Source of the DNA: Cristatella mucedo
Taxonomy: Eukaryota > Bryozoa > Phylactolaemata > Cristatellidae
DNA: 64,000 bases
NCBI GenBank assembly: GCA_009760855.2
Contig: WPIO01000049.1
Coordinates: 1,318,501-1,382,500 of the forward strand
Direction of reading: 5' to 3'
Positions 11,283 through 40,233 of the stretch are shown in pieces. The notes beneath the pieces were generated by a model. The model ran no database searches. It was not told the origin of the DNA and saw only the letters and a program-made list of their open reading frames with translations. The first letter of the stretch is position 1; the number at the start of each line of letters is the position of its first letter. The position numbers were made by a program, and so were the translations under genes.

Positions 11283-12361
11283 AACCATATAAAGGACTCT
11301 ATAATATCACGTGACCTGATTTGTGAAATGTTCTAATCTCACCTTGCGAGGTCTTTTCCTTTTAAGCATTGTCTCAAGTGACGCTTTCGCTGAGCTTTGA
11401 CACCATGAAGCTCACGGCCTTCTTCTCCAGTCTATTTCTGGCTTACAGTTAGTCACATGCAACGTTGCGGTTGAGTTTCGGCAGTAAGTTTAGTGGACAT
11501 TGTTGTCTGCCATAAGTACGCTTATATTCTGCTCGCTGTGCTCCTATTCGCTCCCAATTAATTTCGCGAAAACTCGCCGGTCCGCACTGGCTGACGTAAC
11601 TGCACCCGTGAAAAATTACGGAAAACTCCAAGTGTGCATTGGAGGGCGGGCCTGAGGAATAGTCTTATAGAACGAAAATCAATCTAATATCTGACATTTA
11701 TTCGTGAACGCCGCGTAGTGAATCATCTTTTGAGTTGCGTGTACGGAATGCACAGATGTGCTAGCCGTATTTAAATTTATATTAACCACATCGTATGGCC
11801 CCCCATGGAGAACAACGGGCAGAGTCTACTGTACTTATGCACATCCATCGCTTACCAAAAGCAGGCGCAGCACGACTTCCGGTCGGTCACCCTCACTCTG
11901 GCAGCTTTCCGATACGCCTACACAGCCGGAAGTTCCAGCGGAAGCGCCGTAAAGCGTCTGTCGTCACTTCAGGCGGCAGCAAAGGGGTCGTAGTGCGCGT
12001 GCAGACAGCGTAAGCTGTTGGAATTCCACGGGCACATTTTGAAAAATCTTTTCAATGTAGTATTTTAATGTTTAATCTTACCTATGCGAGTGCACGTTGC
12101 AGCTGCATTGGCAAATAACCTCCCCTCTTTCGGCTGCGATCAGTGCGCTGTACCGCCGTGTCGGTACTATCAATGTAACGCAAAGGACTTAGTGTAAACG
12201 TACCGCCAGTGACTGCGACGGACTGGCGGAAATACTTAGCTTATTGTAAGAGTAGATAGGAATCGGATATGATATGTGGAGTAATTAGTCATTTGTGCTC
12301 TGGGCTTCAAATTAATCAGCTGCACTTGGCGTTTCAAATGTTCTGGTTCAAATCACTTAGC
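11283..12361. other. Intergenic, no gene recognised
   Basis: No domain, tRNA or repeat family recognised in either strand. Confidence 0.3.
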
Positions 12362-12755
12362 TATACCTCGTATGAGCACCAAACCTTTGGAGACCGTGCA
12401 TTTAGTTCACAGGCTTCCAAAGCCTGGAGCACACTCCCGACTGATGTCGCGACACCCCCTGACACGAGGACATTTAAAGGGAAGCTTACGACACATTTAT
12501 GTTTATTACAGCATTTAGCAGGTCCTTGCGATTCGTCCTTTGTGTGCTTATGCGTGCTGACACTGTGTCTTCTGCTACTAACTACATTTACATGTTGACC
12601 TATGCATGTCACAGCTAACAATGTCGCGCTTGATAAAATTGTGAATGTTACCATTAACCATCTGGTCAAGCTTTCTTTACAGAACCTGTAAAGTTCCTAG
12701 AAAGAGATTCACTTCGTTGAGGTGCTTACAGTGTTATTATTATTATTATTATTAC
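12362..12755 (+). mobile_element. L2-A fragment with ATT tail
   Basis: Encodes the decayed end of ORF2 ([19 protein letters not shown]), then the 3' UTR (GTGCTTATGCGTGCTGACAC) and the terminal tail. Confidence 0.8.
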
Positions 12756-12884
12756 TCAAACACGAGACTCGTGTGCTGTGCCTGGCGCTGTGAGTCTCGT
12801 GCCTCTCTGTAGCTATGCAATAGACTAGACGGAGATACTAGTCTACATTAACGAAGTGGACTTTTTGCCCTGTTCTGCTACCAC

Positions 12885-13673
12885 GAATCACAATCAAACG
12901 GTCAGTGGTAGCATGGTAAATATACAACAAGAATAACAAGGTAATTCGTGACATGCACAGGGTCAGCATGCAAGTACGGTTAGTGGCACCATGCAGTGTC
13001 AGCACGCATAAGCACATACAGGATAAAAACACGACCCAATAAATGCTGTGATAAATTGGTGCGTTTTTAGTTTCTTTTTAAATGCGGACAAATCATGAGA
13101 TGTGACACAAGTCGGGAGTGAGTTCCAGGCTTTGGGAGCATACGAACTAAAGGCACGGCCTACAAAGGATTTGAGGTTTGTATGAGGTAGGTAAACGATT
13201 AGAATCGAATAAGCTAGTGGTACGATACTTAGCCTCGCAAGTGAGTAGATCTGATAGGTAGGCCTGAGCCAAAGAATGATGGAATCTGAAAGTGAGTGAC
13301 AAAACCTCTAAGTCGATGCGTCGCCTGACTGTAAGCCAGTGCAGGTCGGTAAAAGGTGGTTCCAAGGTGACCTTTCATTAGACGACCACATCAGCTCCAC
13401 AATCAAGTCTGCCTACTTTCAGCTTCATAAAACTTCTGAAATTCGGGCTTGTTTAGACAGAGATACCACATCTAAATTGGTCCGTGCATTTGTGACATCC
13501 CGTCTTGACTTCTGAAACTCACTGCTTGTTGGTCTACCGACCTTCGCAATCAGGTGCTTACAGCTATTGCAAAACTCTGCAGCTGCTAGGCTTGTCTGTC
13601 GTGAGCATTGAAGTTGCCACATCACACCATTTCTCGTCGACCTGCACTGGTGCCCGGTCAAGCAGCGGATCGA
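12885..13673. mobile_element. L2-A copy with inverted 5' part
   Basis: 12885-13363 is minus-strand L2-A from the LHWLPV region to the 3' UTR, without its last ~60 bp. 13364-13673 is plus-strand L2-A from DLSLDDHIS to LHWCPVKQRI. The two meet head to head at 13363/13364, and the inverted part ends near the element position where the sense part begins, as twin-primed LINE insertions do. Two independent insertions remain possible. Confidence 0.7.
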
Positions 13674-14084
13674 GGCGCCAGCGTCCGTTTCGCGTTACCG
13701 TGCTGATAGGTGCCAGCTTCACCTGCTTTTATCGTGCTTCAGTGACCTTCGCGGTTACGAGCGCTGCATTTTCAGCAAAAAGAAATTAAACGCAGAGACC
13801 AATACATTGCACTTGTAGTGCCGTAGAGTCAAACGGCGACCGTACTCGTAGATCACAGATAGTTTACTTTGACATGACACAATCCTACTTCGCAGTGACA
13901 AATACATACAGGAAATAGCTCGAGTCCTCCGAGAGTTCTCCGCTAGTCGCTCCCCAACTATTCTCCCAGATCGGATGCAGTCTCCTCCGATGCCTCTCGT
14001 GCCCTCGATTGTTTGCTCGCGCCCGCGAACTTGTCCCCCCAGATCTGCTGCCGGAGTGCGGCTTCTCGAATGCGAGCACGTATG
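13674..14084. other. Intergenic, no feature recognised
   Basis: Unique-looking DNA between two L2-A copies; no exon or repeat recognised. Confidence 0.3.
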
Positions 14085-14760
14085 GCTTGTTTAGATAAAG
14101 ATACCACGTCTAAGTTGGTCCATGCATTTGTGAAATCCCGTCTCGACTTCTGTAACTCATTGCTTGCTGGCCTACCGGCACGTGCAATCAGGCGATTACA
14201 GCTGATGCAAAACTCTGCAGCTAGGCTTGTCTGTCGTGAGCGTCGCAGTTGCCACGTCACACCACTTCTCGCCGACCTGCACTGGCTACCAGTCAAGCAA
14301 CGGATCGACTTCAAGGTTTTGTCGCTCAATTTTAGGTCACGACTTCATTCTTTGGCTTCAGCCTATCTCTCAGACCTACTCCCCCCCCCACAAGGCCGAG
14401 CAGCGTACCACCCACTTTTCGGAATCCCCTCCCGACCTGCGTCAGAACATCCCCAGACTTGACTACATTTAAAAAGAACTTAAAACACGCCTATTTAGGA
14501 CAGCATTTAGTGGGTCCCTATGATTCGTCTTTCATGAGCTTATGCGTGCTGAAAGTGTGCATGCTGCCACTAACCACATTTGCATGCTGACCGTGTGCAT
14601 GTCACCCCTAACCATGTTATTCATGTTGTTTGTTCATCAAGCATGCTTTTACTCACCATTCAATCGTGTTTCCCTTTGCAGCAAACGTAAAGCGCCTAAA
14701 GAGAGACTGAGTTCTCTGAGGGCGCTTTATCAAGTGCATTATGTTATTATTATTATTATA
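14085..14760 (+). mobile_element. L2-A copy, moderately young
   Basis: Begins GCTTGTTTAGATAAAGATAC and runs to the (ATT)n tail. The ORF2 end is nearly open ([26 protein letters not shown]) but shifted by a C run near 14383 and shortened near 14425. Confidence 0.88.
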
Positions 14761-15279
14761 TTTGAGTGTCCTTGTTCAAGCAGTTTGCAACTAATTTGTT
14801 ATGGCAACTTGCCTAAATTTCCAAGTAGCCGCAGGTCAAAATTATACTATGGGCAGGCAGGCGGTCAACAATGGGTCCATTGTGTTGGCATCGACGAGTT
14901 CGAAATTTATCAATAGAGCTTAGCCGACGTTTCGGTGACTCGCTGTGTCGAAGGTGAAAACAGCATCCCAAGTCCCCAAGTGCAGCGACCTTCTGATCGC
15001 TAGAAACATCCCTACTAAATTTGGAAAGAGGGCTGGTCTGCAGACTTGTCTGATCTTGAGGTTTCGTCATTCGGTCGTGTGCTGCATCAGATATACTTAA
15101 CTAGCAGGCACTTTGTCATTCCAATAGATGTAACTTAAAAAAGCTTTTACTTAGCCACTCGTTTAGAAGGCGACACTAGACCAGGAGAGTTAAGGCAACG
15201 TCAACTACGCTTTCCTACAGCCGTTCACGTCAAAGACATCGGAATGAGTAGTGACCTCGAAAGCAAGTTTCACCAAGGT

Positions 15280-16032
15280 CATGGGTGTCATCACAGAGTC
15301 AGCACGGCTGCAAGTTTATAACGAGTGCTGACTTAGGTTGAGTCTCAGATTGTTTTACTGGATCTCTCGACGGGGCTTGATACGATCCGTCACTAAGGCA
15401 CTCTTGAGAACATGTAATCTCGCTTAGGGATCGCTGGCACTCCACTGAAATAGTTTAGGTCTCATCTCATTTGGAGAGTTCACGTCCCTTAACTTTTCTT
15501 GCTTCTATCTACTTCCAAATCAGGCAAGGCATCGTTCCACCGGCTCTACATTTAAAAGTAGTCGGACTTCACGACCCAGGTCTTGGGTTCGAGTCTTGTA
15601 TCAGCAATCCTTTCTTACCAGCTGCAAGCAGAGTGATAGCCGCAAAGGCTCTATTGCTTTCTGCCTTTTCTGCTGAGGCTATTGAATCAGCTAAACTTTC
15701 TTTTCACTTCTTATTCAAGTCGTTCAGCTGTGCCTCTTATCAACCTCAAATCATTAGCAGACCGTGCACTTAGTTCACATGCTCCCGAAGCCTGGAACTC
15801 ACTACCGAGACATCACATCACCAGACTTGACATTTAAAAAATATTCAAACACGGCATCAGTTCTTGATGGCATTTGCTGAGCCCACATGAATTGTGCTTT
15901 GTTTGATTATGCTTGCCGACACTGTGCATGCTATTACTAACTAATTGACACCCTTCCTTTGCAGCATGCGTAAAGTTCTTAGAAATATATCTAGTTCTCT
16001 TAGGGTGCTATACAATGCCATTATCATCACGA
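15280..16032 (+). mobile_element. Decayed L2-A copy interrupted by a SINE-like insert
   Basis: 15280-15560 keeps traces of the RT (ITESARLQVYNEC, DLSTGLDTIRH) and 15736-16032 the ORF2 end and 3' UTR. The middle is replaced by the tRNA-derived sequence at 15561-15735. Confidence 0.65.
15561..15735 (+). mobile_element. tRNA-derived SINE-like sequence (SINE-2), nested in L2-A
   Basis: CTTCACGACCCAGGTCTTGG followed by GGGTTCGAGTC (B-box-like) and GTGATAGCCGC. The same core recurs at 24905, 26285 and 51045. Confidence 0.5.
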
Positions 16033-16322
16033 TTGTGCATAGGTAGTGGAAAGGCAGTTATCTGAATCGTCGATGCATTTAAGCATAGCCTACTCTTCAT
16101 ACCAACGAAGAGGTACATAGATACTCTGCCGCAGAGGGCGTGGATGTCTATTGCTGCTCATACCAAGTATCTATCTATAGAGCTGCTCCTCAACCTTTAA
16201 GGTCGCAGCTGAATGCAACGCATCATTCCACGCTCAGCGCATTGCATGGCAGCCAGGCGTGAATAGTGCTTTAAATTATCCGAGGACGGTGAAAAGCTCG
16301 TGACAACAAACTCTCTAATACA

Positions 16323-17301
16323 TTTATTTACTCTCATCCCGTTTGCATAATTTACCTAACGTCAACGCAGGCCACGCTATAGGAAACCAATCTAGAGGCT
16401 CTAGCTGGAAAGATAGCGGCAGCACAGCAAGCAGTGCTGCCCCTCGGTACACAGCAAGTTGGGGGCGTGAGCAAAATCGGGAAAGCCCTGCCGTGGTCCT
16501 GCCGTCGACAGTCCCGGACGCCCCGGAGTCAGGCTCTTAGCAGAGGAGGCGGCGGGGCTGCGAGAGGCGAGCAAAAAAAAAAAGAGTGCAGCCACAAGCG
16601 CAGCCAACGCAAGCGAGGGCGTCTGCTGCAGGCGGCTCCCTTGGGCGATAGAAGCCGATTCGGCCGCGGCGGCTGCTCTCCCACTGCCGAGCTCCATCCA
16701 TCACTCGTGAGTGGCAGCAGCAGCAGCATCAGCCTCCGCAGTCTGACAGACCGGGCATCTGATACGGGTACGAAGCTTCAGGCACAAAGCCGTCGCCTGC
16801 CCGACCAGGTTGCCTGGCTGCAGCACTCGCCGCCGCCGCCGCCATCGGGGGGGGGGCGAACACTGCCGAAAGAGAGCGATCGCCGGCGCTGGCAGCCACT
16901 GCACGAGACAGGGGGCGCCCTGGCACCAGTCTGTCAAGTCCCACGCATGCAGTCAGCAGTCGCCGTCGAGGGCCAACAGCCCCGAGGTAGTCCGCTTCCA
17001 CAGTCAATCTGGCTGCTGCCTGCATCGCCGCTTGCATTTACGCACGGTGGTGCTGCTGGACGTTGCCAGCATTCGTAACGCCCGACATCGGCAGCCGACT
17101 GTCAGCCCAGCTGGGTTTCAGGCGGCAGTCTCAACAGAAGAAGCAGTCCTTCGGTAGGAGCCGAATTTCGGCAAATACATCGCCTGCCACTGCCACCGCC
17201 GCCGAGTGGCTGCAGTAGCGGCTGAGTCAATTTGCTCGGCCCGCGCCGGCCGCCTACGCGAATGACAGGCAGCCGCCGCTGGCCGAGCGAGGTCGAGTCC
17301 A
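16323..17301 (-). other. Probable DCUN1D 3' UTR and flank
   Basis: GC-rich, largely repeat-free DNA downstream of the DCUN1D stop, with AATAAA on the minus strand at 16323-16328. The open frames on both strands reflect high GC and show no recognisable domain. Confidence 0.4.
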
Positions 17302-30391
<13,090 letters not shown>

Positions 30392-30921
30392 GGCAGTGGA
30401 CATAAATAGAGACGAGAACTCCCAACGGCGGCGGAAGTGGTGTTTAGTGACCATGCGTACTAATCGATTGGGCGCTCTCGCCAACGTGAGTACCGAAACT
30501 GCGTTCCCGCTTCCATTTTCCGGTGCGGCGGCGCTAAGGTCGAGCAACCATGGCAAGTTCGGGTAGTGGCACAACGCATGCAATGTTGTGCAAAGATCTG
30601 AAGCTGGCAACTCGCCGACGATAAAACACGGCACTCAATATTCGGCACGTAGCATTAACCATAACACTGCATTCGGAAAAACACTATAGCCTATATATTA
30701 AGGCCTATGCGACCGGTGACTTACAGCAAACTCGCCGACAGGCCAACGGCGGCCCGCGCTCAGTACTAGGACTCACCGACCGACAGACCGTTGCTTTAAG
30801 AGTACCTTTTTCGGTTAGGAATGCGCCTTATATAGTAGCCAGATCATAAGTCATGCTGCCATATTCTCGTTCGTACATAATAATAATAAAAATAAACTTG
30901 ATAAAGCGCCCTCTGAGAACT

Positions 30922-30926
<5 letters not shown>

Positions 30927-31004
<78 letters not shown>
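30927..31004. repeat. (TC)n microsatellite grown from an L2-A tail
   Basis: About 39 TC units replacing the ATCTCTCTC segment that other reverse-oriented L2-A tails have at this position. Confidence 0.9.
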
Positions 31005-31006
<2 letters not shown>

Positions 31007-31202
31007 GCGGTTCTCAACCTGTGGGTCGCGAACACTTGTGGGGTTGAACGACCTTTTCACAGGGGTCCCCTAAGACCATCGGAAAACACGCTTTGTATGA
31101 AACGCATGAAGTAGCAACCAAAATAATTGTATGGTTGGGCGTCGCCACAACATGACCAACTGTATTAAAGGGTCGCGGCATTAAAAAGGTTGAGAACCAC
31201 TG
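31005..31202 (+). mobile_element. SPIN-type non-autonomous hAT transposon
   Basis: 198 bp with imperfect 16-bp terminal inverted repeats, CAGCGGTTCTCAACCT and AGGTTGAGAACCACTG (one mismatch). The interior carries GTGGGTCGCGA, CCTAAGACCATCGGAAAACAC, ATGAAGTAGCAAC, AATAATTGTATGGTTGGG, CACAACATGA and GTATTAAAGGGTCGCGGC in the order I know from SPIN_NA of tetrapods. No transposase. An 8-bp target duplication is not visible: the right flank is CTATAGGT, while the left has been overwritten by TC repeats. Confidence 0.88.
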
Positions 31203-31262
31203 CTATAGGTGCTTTACATTTGCTGCCTAGGAAGCGCGATTGAATGGTTAGTGGTACAATGC

Positions 31263-31619
31263 TAATAATAATAATAATAATAATGATAATGCACTTGATA
31301 AAGCGCCCTCAGAAAACTTAATCTCTCTCTCTTGGTGCTTTACATTTGCTGCAAAGGGGAATGCAATTGAATGTTGAGTAAAATCATGCTTGATAAACAA
31401 ACAAAATGAATAACATGGTTAGGGGTGACATGCACAGGGTCAGCATGCAAATGTGGTTAGTGGCAGCATGCACAGTGTCAGCACGCATAAGCACATCAAG
31501 GACGAATCACAGGGACCCGCTAAATGCTGTCCTAGATATGTGTGTTTTTAAATTCTTTTTAAATGTGTTCAGGTCAGGGGATGTTCTGACGCAGGTCGGA
31601 AGGGAGTTCCAGGCTCAGT
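31263..31619 (-). mobile_element. L2-A 3' fragment
   Basis: (AAT)n start, GATAAAGCGCCCTCAG, a well-preserved 3' UTR and the last ORF2 codons on the minus strand. Confidence 0.85.
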
Positions 31620-32013
31620 AAACAACAACCATAGCATGGTTAGGAGTGACATACACAGGGTCACTATGCAAGTGTTGTTAGTGTGAGCATGCACAGCGTC
31701 AGCACGCATAAGCACATAAAGGTTGAATCGCAGGGATTCACTGAAGGCTGCGATAAATAGGTGCGTCTTTAGTTTCTTAGTAACTGCGGTCAAGTCAGGG
31801 GATGTCGTGACGCAAGTCGGAAATGAGTTCCAGGCTTTGAGAGCATACGAACTAAATGCACGGTCTCCAAAGGATTTGAGGTTTTACGACGTATAGGTAA
31901 ACAGTTAAATTCCGAAAAGCGATTGGTACGATGATTAGCCTGGTGGGGCAGTAGATTTGATAAGTAAGCTGGAGCCAAAGAATGAAGGGACCTAAAAGTA
32001 AGTGACAAAACCT
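31620..32013 (-). mobile_element. L2-A fragment without tail
   Basis: Begins within the 3' UTR (CATAGCATGGTTAGGAGTGA) and extends into ORF2 (CTCCAAAGGATTTGAGG) on the minus strand. More diverged than its neighbour. Confidence 0.78.
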
Positions 32014-32176
32014 AATAATACTCATCGCGCCGGATGTAAACCTCGGCTTATGGCGGCTATTTTTCACAAGCGGCCAAGTTCTAATTCCGTGGCAAACTCG
32101 TAACTCGTAGTCGAGGCTCAGCTGTCGAACTCGTGGTCCACATTGGCGGGCCATTCCCATGCCACATCTTGGACCC

Positions 32177-32410
32177 ATCTTTGATGTGCTTATGTGTGCT
32201 GACACTGTGCATGCTGCCACCAACCACATTTGCATGCTGACCCTGTGCATGTCACCCCTAACCATATTATTCATTTCGTTTGTTTTTCAAGCATGATTTT
32301 ACTTACCATTCAATTGCATTTCACTTTACAGCAAATGTAAAGCGTCTAGAGAGAGATTAAGTTCTCTGAGGGCGCTTTATCAAGGGAATCATTATTATTA
32401 TTATTATTAT
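32177..32410 (+). mobile_element. L2-A 3' UTR and tail
   Basis: CTTTGATGTGCTTATG to GAGGGCGCTTTATCAAGGG and (ATT)n; close to the recent copies at 27330-27565. Confidence 0.88.
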
Positions 32411-33939
32411 CTAAACGCTGACTTATCGCTCGCTCGCTCGCTCGCCTGCGGCCAATACCCGCATTCTGGCTGGGCGATGTATTCTCGATGTATTCGTGCG
32501 CGCCCTAGCTAGCTAACTTTCTATTGGAGCCAAGTTGTCCTAAGCTCGCACGCGTCTCGGCCGGCGAATCGAATTGGCTCCAAGTTTTAAAGGTCCGCCC
32601 GCCCCCCGGTCCGTTTTGATCCGAGGCGTTTTGACCGGAAAGAACGCTGCCGTTAACCCAACCAGCGCGACCCTTGGCGCATGGCTGAAATTCGTCTCGA
32701 TTCATCTCCGCCACGTTTCACTTGCCTCGTCGCGACTGCTGTCGCACTGCCGTGGCAATCGCGTCCTTTAGTATCGGTCGCGAAAGCGCGGCCGGCGTTA
32801 CGAGCGGGGCGCGGCGCCCTCCGCGTCCCGACAGAACGCGGCCGCAAACGCGGCGCTCGCAACCGCGCGAGTCCCCATCTCCAGTTCGACGGTGCATGCC
32901 GGTGCAGCTCTGAACCTGGCGCAAGCTGACCGCGGCTTGCGCGCGTGGCGTGCAGCGCCAGCGCACGCGGCGTCGCGACAGCAGCGGAACGCGACAGCAG
33001 CAGCAAAGAGCGCCCCCTACCGCGACATGACAGATCCAAGGCTGCCAGGACCGCGGCCGCGGCATGCAGGAAACGTCGTCCTCCGGCGCCCTGAGCACTT
33101 TTACCGCGACTGACCAAAGGTCAAGGTGACGAGGCGTCTAAGCGAGGCTCCGCGGGCGCGTCTGCCTGAATGGCTGTGCACGCGCGGGGCTCCGGCTTTT
33201 ACTCTTCCGCCTAACCGCGAGATTGCTTCGCGAGCAGTCACTGCGAGCGGCTACGATTCTGGAGCCGTGAGTGATAAGTGTGGCGGCGGCAGCGACACTT
33301 ATCTGGCCGGTCAAGCGCAGCAGCCCCTCCCTTTCACTGGCGCTGCCTTAGCGGTCGTCGACGACCGGAGCTGCAGGATAACTTGCAAGAAATAATAAAT
33401 AGCAGGAAATTAATAAGAAATAATTTTACTCGCACGACGACGACTCGCTCGACTGCCGCGCTTTGCTCCGAAGCGCGCGCTGGCGCAGCCATGACGAAGC
33501 GAAGGCTTGCCGTCGCGAGCACCGCGCGATGCGCTGCGAGCTCTACGCGCCCGTCGTGCTCGCCGTCGGTGTAATGTATCGGAGCGCGAGTGGCTGCCGC
33601 GTTTCAAATCTAATGTCGCGACGAATACGAGCAGAGGAAAGGCTGTCTTTCAAAGGGCCCGCCCCCAGTCTTCACCGAAACGTAAGACCCAACGCGACTG
33701 CACGCTGCACACCGGCTTCGTGCGGAGCTGGAGCGGTGCCGGAGCGGTGCCGAGAGGATGGCGCGGCTGCGGAGTAAACTCGGCCATCCGATTGGTGGCA
33801 CTTCGCGGGCGACTTATTACGCCAACGTCCCACTCACTAGAACGCCATCTGCTCTCGTAAGGAGGCGATCGAAGGCCCCCTAGGCGCAGCAAGTGCGAAG
33901 GACGTCGTGTTCCGCCCAAGCTAGCAAACTAAATGCACC

Positions 33940-33941
<2 letters not shown>
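32411..33941. other. GC- and CpG-rich region, no gene recognised
   Basis: High GC with frequent CG from about 32500 to 33900 gives many chance open frames on both strands. None shows a domain or exon pattern I recognise. Could be a promoter-type CpG-rich stretch. Confidence 0.35.
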
Positions 33942-34030
<89 letters not shown>

Positions 34031-34372
34031 TTCCTCTCTCTTCTTTACACTCTCTCACTCTCATTCTCTCTCTCTATCTCCTTCTCTCTTCCTCTCTCCC
34101 ACTCTCTTTCTCTCTCACCCTTCCTCTCCCTCTTCTTCCCTCTCTCTCTCCTTCATTCTCTCTCTCCTACTCTCTCTCTCTCTCTCTCCTACTCTATCTC
34201 TCTCTTCTTCTCTCTCTCTCTCTCTCTCTCTCTCCTTCTCTCTCTCTCCCTCTTCATCTCTCTCTTCCTCTTCCTCTCTTCTTATCTCTCTCTCTCCATC
34301 TCTCTCCCTCTCTCCTTCACTCTCTCACCCTCTTCATCTCTCTCTCTCTCTCCTTCCTCTCTTCTTCACTCT

Positions 34373-34419
<47 letters not shown>

Positions 34420-34579
34420 ATCTCTCTCTCTTCCTTTCCCTCTCTCTCCCTGTCTCTCTCCCTGTCTCTCTCCCCCTGTCTTTCTCCCTCTCTCCCCTCT
34501 CTCCATTTGCTTCACTCTCTCCCTTTCTCTCTCTCTCCCTCATTACCTCCCTCTCTCTCTCCGCTCTCTCACTCTCTGA

Positions 34580-34644
<65 letters not shown>

Positions 34645-34710
34645 TTCCTCACCCTCTCTCTTTCTCCTTCACTATTTCTCCCTCTTCGTCTCTTCTTCCC
34701 ATCTCTTCCT

Positions 34711-34766
<56 letters not shown>

Positions 34767-34810
34767 TTGTCACTTTCTCCTTCTCTCCCCTCTTCCTCTC
34801 TATCCCTCTC
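33942..34810 (+). repeat. CT-rich pyrimidine tract, about 870 bp
   Basis: Long (CT)n runs alternate with CCCTCTTC-type variants, giving a nearly pure pyrimidine strand. Long frames of Ser/Leu here are artefacts of the dinucleotide repeat. Confidence 0.95.
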
Positions 34811-36433
34811 AAGGCGTCCTACGCTCAGCGAGCGAGCGTGCAGACAATCGAGTTCTTCCCAAGCAAACGCACTCAATTCACTCCTTCGTCTCCCTCCTCT
34901 CTCCTTTGCATCGTCTCACGCGATATTGGCTAGGGAATCGTGGATCGCGTCGCATGCCGCCCATGCTTTATGCGTGCTTTTAGGAAGTCTATCCGGCGTA
35001 GCAATCTGACGATCTACTTTGCGGGCTGTGCGGACTATTGAGGAATGAGGTGTTTGGTCACTGTTTAGCTGCACTTTATGCACTCTCTTCTATAAGCTCA
35101 GTTGCCTCGTCGGTGGCTACGCTTGAACGCCATCCAGCGCTCAGACAGATTTGGTGAATGCGTCGCAGCGTGTTGTGCGTCCAGCATCACCGGCTCCACA
35201 TCAAGGATCAAATCGACCTACATCTCGACAGCTTAGATGTCGCTTCACCCGCTCGACACAGCCACCCTATCGGCGGCCTCCTCGCTCCTCCAGTCAAGTG
35301 CTCTGGCAGCACCCACTCCACGGCTTCCGGTCGTTTTGCTGTCGTGACCGGCACTTTATTTGAGATCTTCTGGTAATCGAGCTTTCAGTTCGTACGCACC
35401 GAAAGTCGGAATCTCGCTTCTGGCCTCTGTCACCACCGGCATTGACTTTGCAGCACTTGCGTCTCAGCTAAAGACGCAAGTGCTGCTGCCACTGCTCAGC
35501 GAAGCCCGGTGAACTTGTCTGCTTTGTTTCTGCGTGCTTTGAGCACGAGCGCGCGCGCGAACCTGCGCATAGTTCATTTCATGCTGGTAACTAGGGGTCC
35601 TGCGAGTTAGCCACCGTGAGCATCTTCTTGTGTGCTCGCCCATATCGTGCGTTCTAAGTACGATATCTGGCATGTCGTTAACTTTTGGTGACTGCCTATA
35701 TCGCAGAGCGCCACGGTAGAGATCTGGTTCTCGTAGGTATTTCTTTCTACAAGCGAGACTTGCTATAATTTGGAGTATTTATTGTTGGCGGTCTTACAAT
35801 CATCGAATGACAAAGAGAGCGAAGGAGAAACCAGAACAGCCACGAGGAGATCGGCAAAAGCATGAAAAAATATGGCGTCATAAACGCTCACCAAGACGGC
35901 AGAAAAAACGAAAAGTCTCGCGGCGAACGCTCGCGACTCGAGACACAGTGGCGGCGGCGGCGGCGGCGAATCGGAGACCGAGTCTCGATTCTGCTACCGG
36001 GGCCACTCGATGCAGCCGCCACCGACGACGCCGCCGCTCTTCGGCGCAGCTGCGTAAGCGAAGCCAGCCCGATGTGAGAAGTCAAACCGCGGTCATTGCA
36101 AGCGAGTTCCCCACCCCGCCCCGCCCACCGGGGGGCGAGGCCAAATGGCCGCCGACGCTTCGCTCGAGGCCGCCGACGCGCCAGCTCTGCTGCCAGCCGT
36201 GGGCACGATGACTGAGAACTTCGCGTGCTCACTCGCGTCGCACGCAGCTGACGACGAGGAGCGGCGCGGCCGACGCGTCATATTCCAGCCACTAAAACGT
36301 CGGCGACGAAAGTCAGTCAGCGCCGAGCCGAACGAGGCCATCTTCCGCGACGGCAGCAGCCGCAGCAGCGAGCGGCGACGGACGGGGGAGCGCGGACCCG
36401 CCCGCACGCGCACGCGCGGCGTCGGGCACTTAC
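34811..36433. other. Intergenic downstream of CAP gene A
   Basis: Should hold the missing last exon of CAP gene A if it exists, but none is obvious. 35365-35440 faintly resembles the L2-A ORF2 end. A hairpin lies at 35451-35485. Confidence 0.35.
35451..35485. repeat. Perfect 14-bp inverted repeat, 7-nt loop
   Basis: CAGCACTTGCGTCT and AGACGCAAGTGCTG flank CAGCTAA. Confidence 0.85.

Positions 36434-40233
<3,800 letters not shown>

Larger units (their letters stand above)
30878..31262 (-). mobile_element. L2-A 3' tail split by (TC)n and a SPIN element
   Basis: 30878-30928 is the reverse of an L2-A tail (TTGATAAAGCGCCCTCTGAG); 31203-31262 resumes with AGGTGCTTTACATTTGCTGC. The (TC)n at 30927-31004 and the hAT element at 31005-31202 lie between the halves. 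Confidence 0.8.

Noticed and set aside
33893..35009. Very long Ser/Leu open frames (up to 358 codons), with similar ones at 49519-49907 and 37449-38327
   Set aside because: Products of CT/GA dinucleotide repeats, which lack stops in several frames; no domain.
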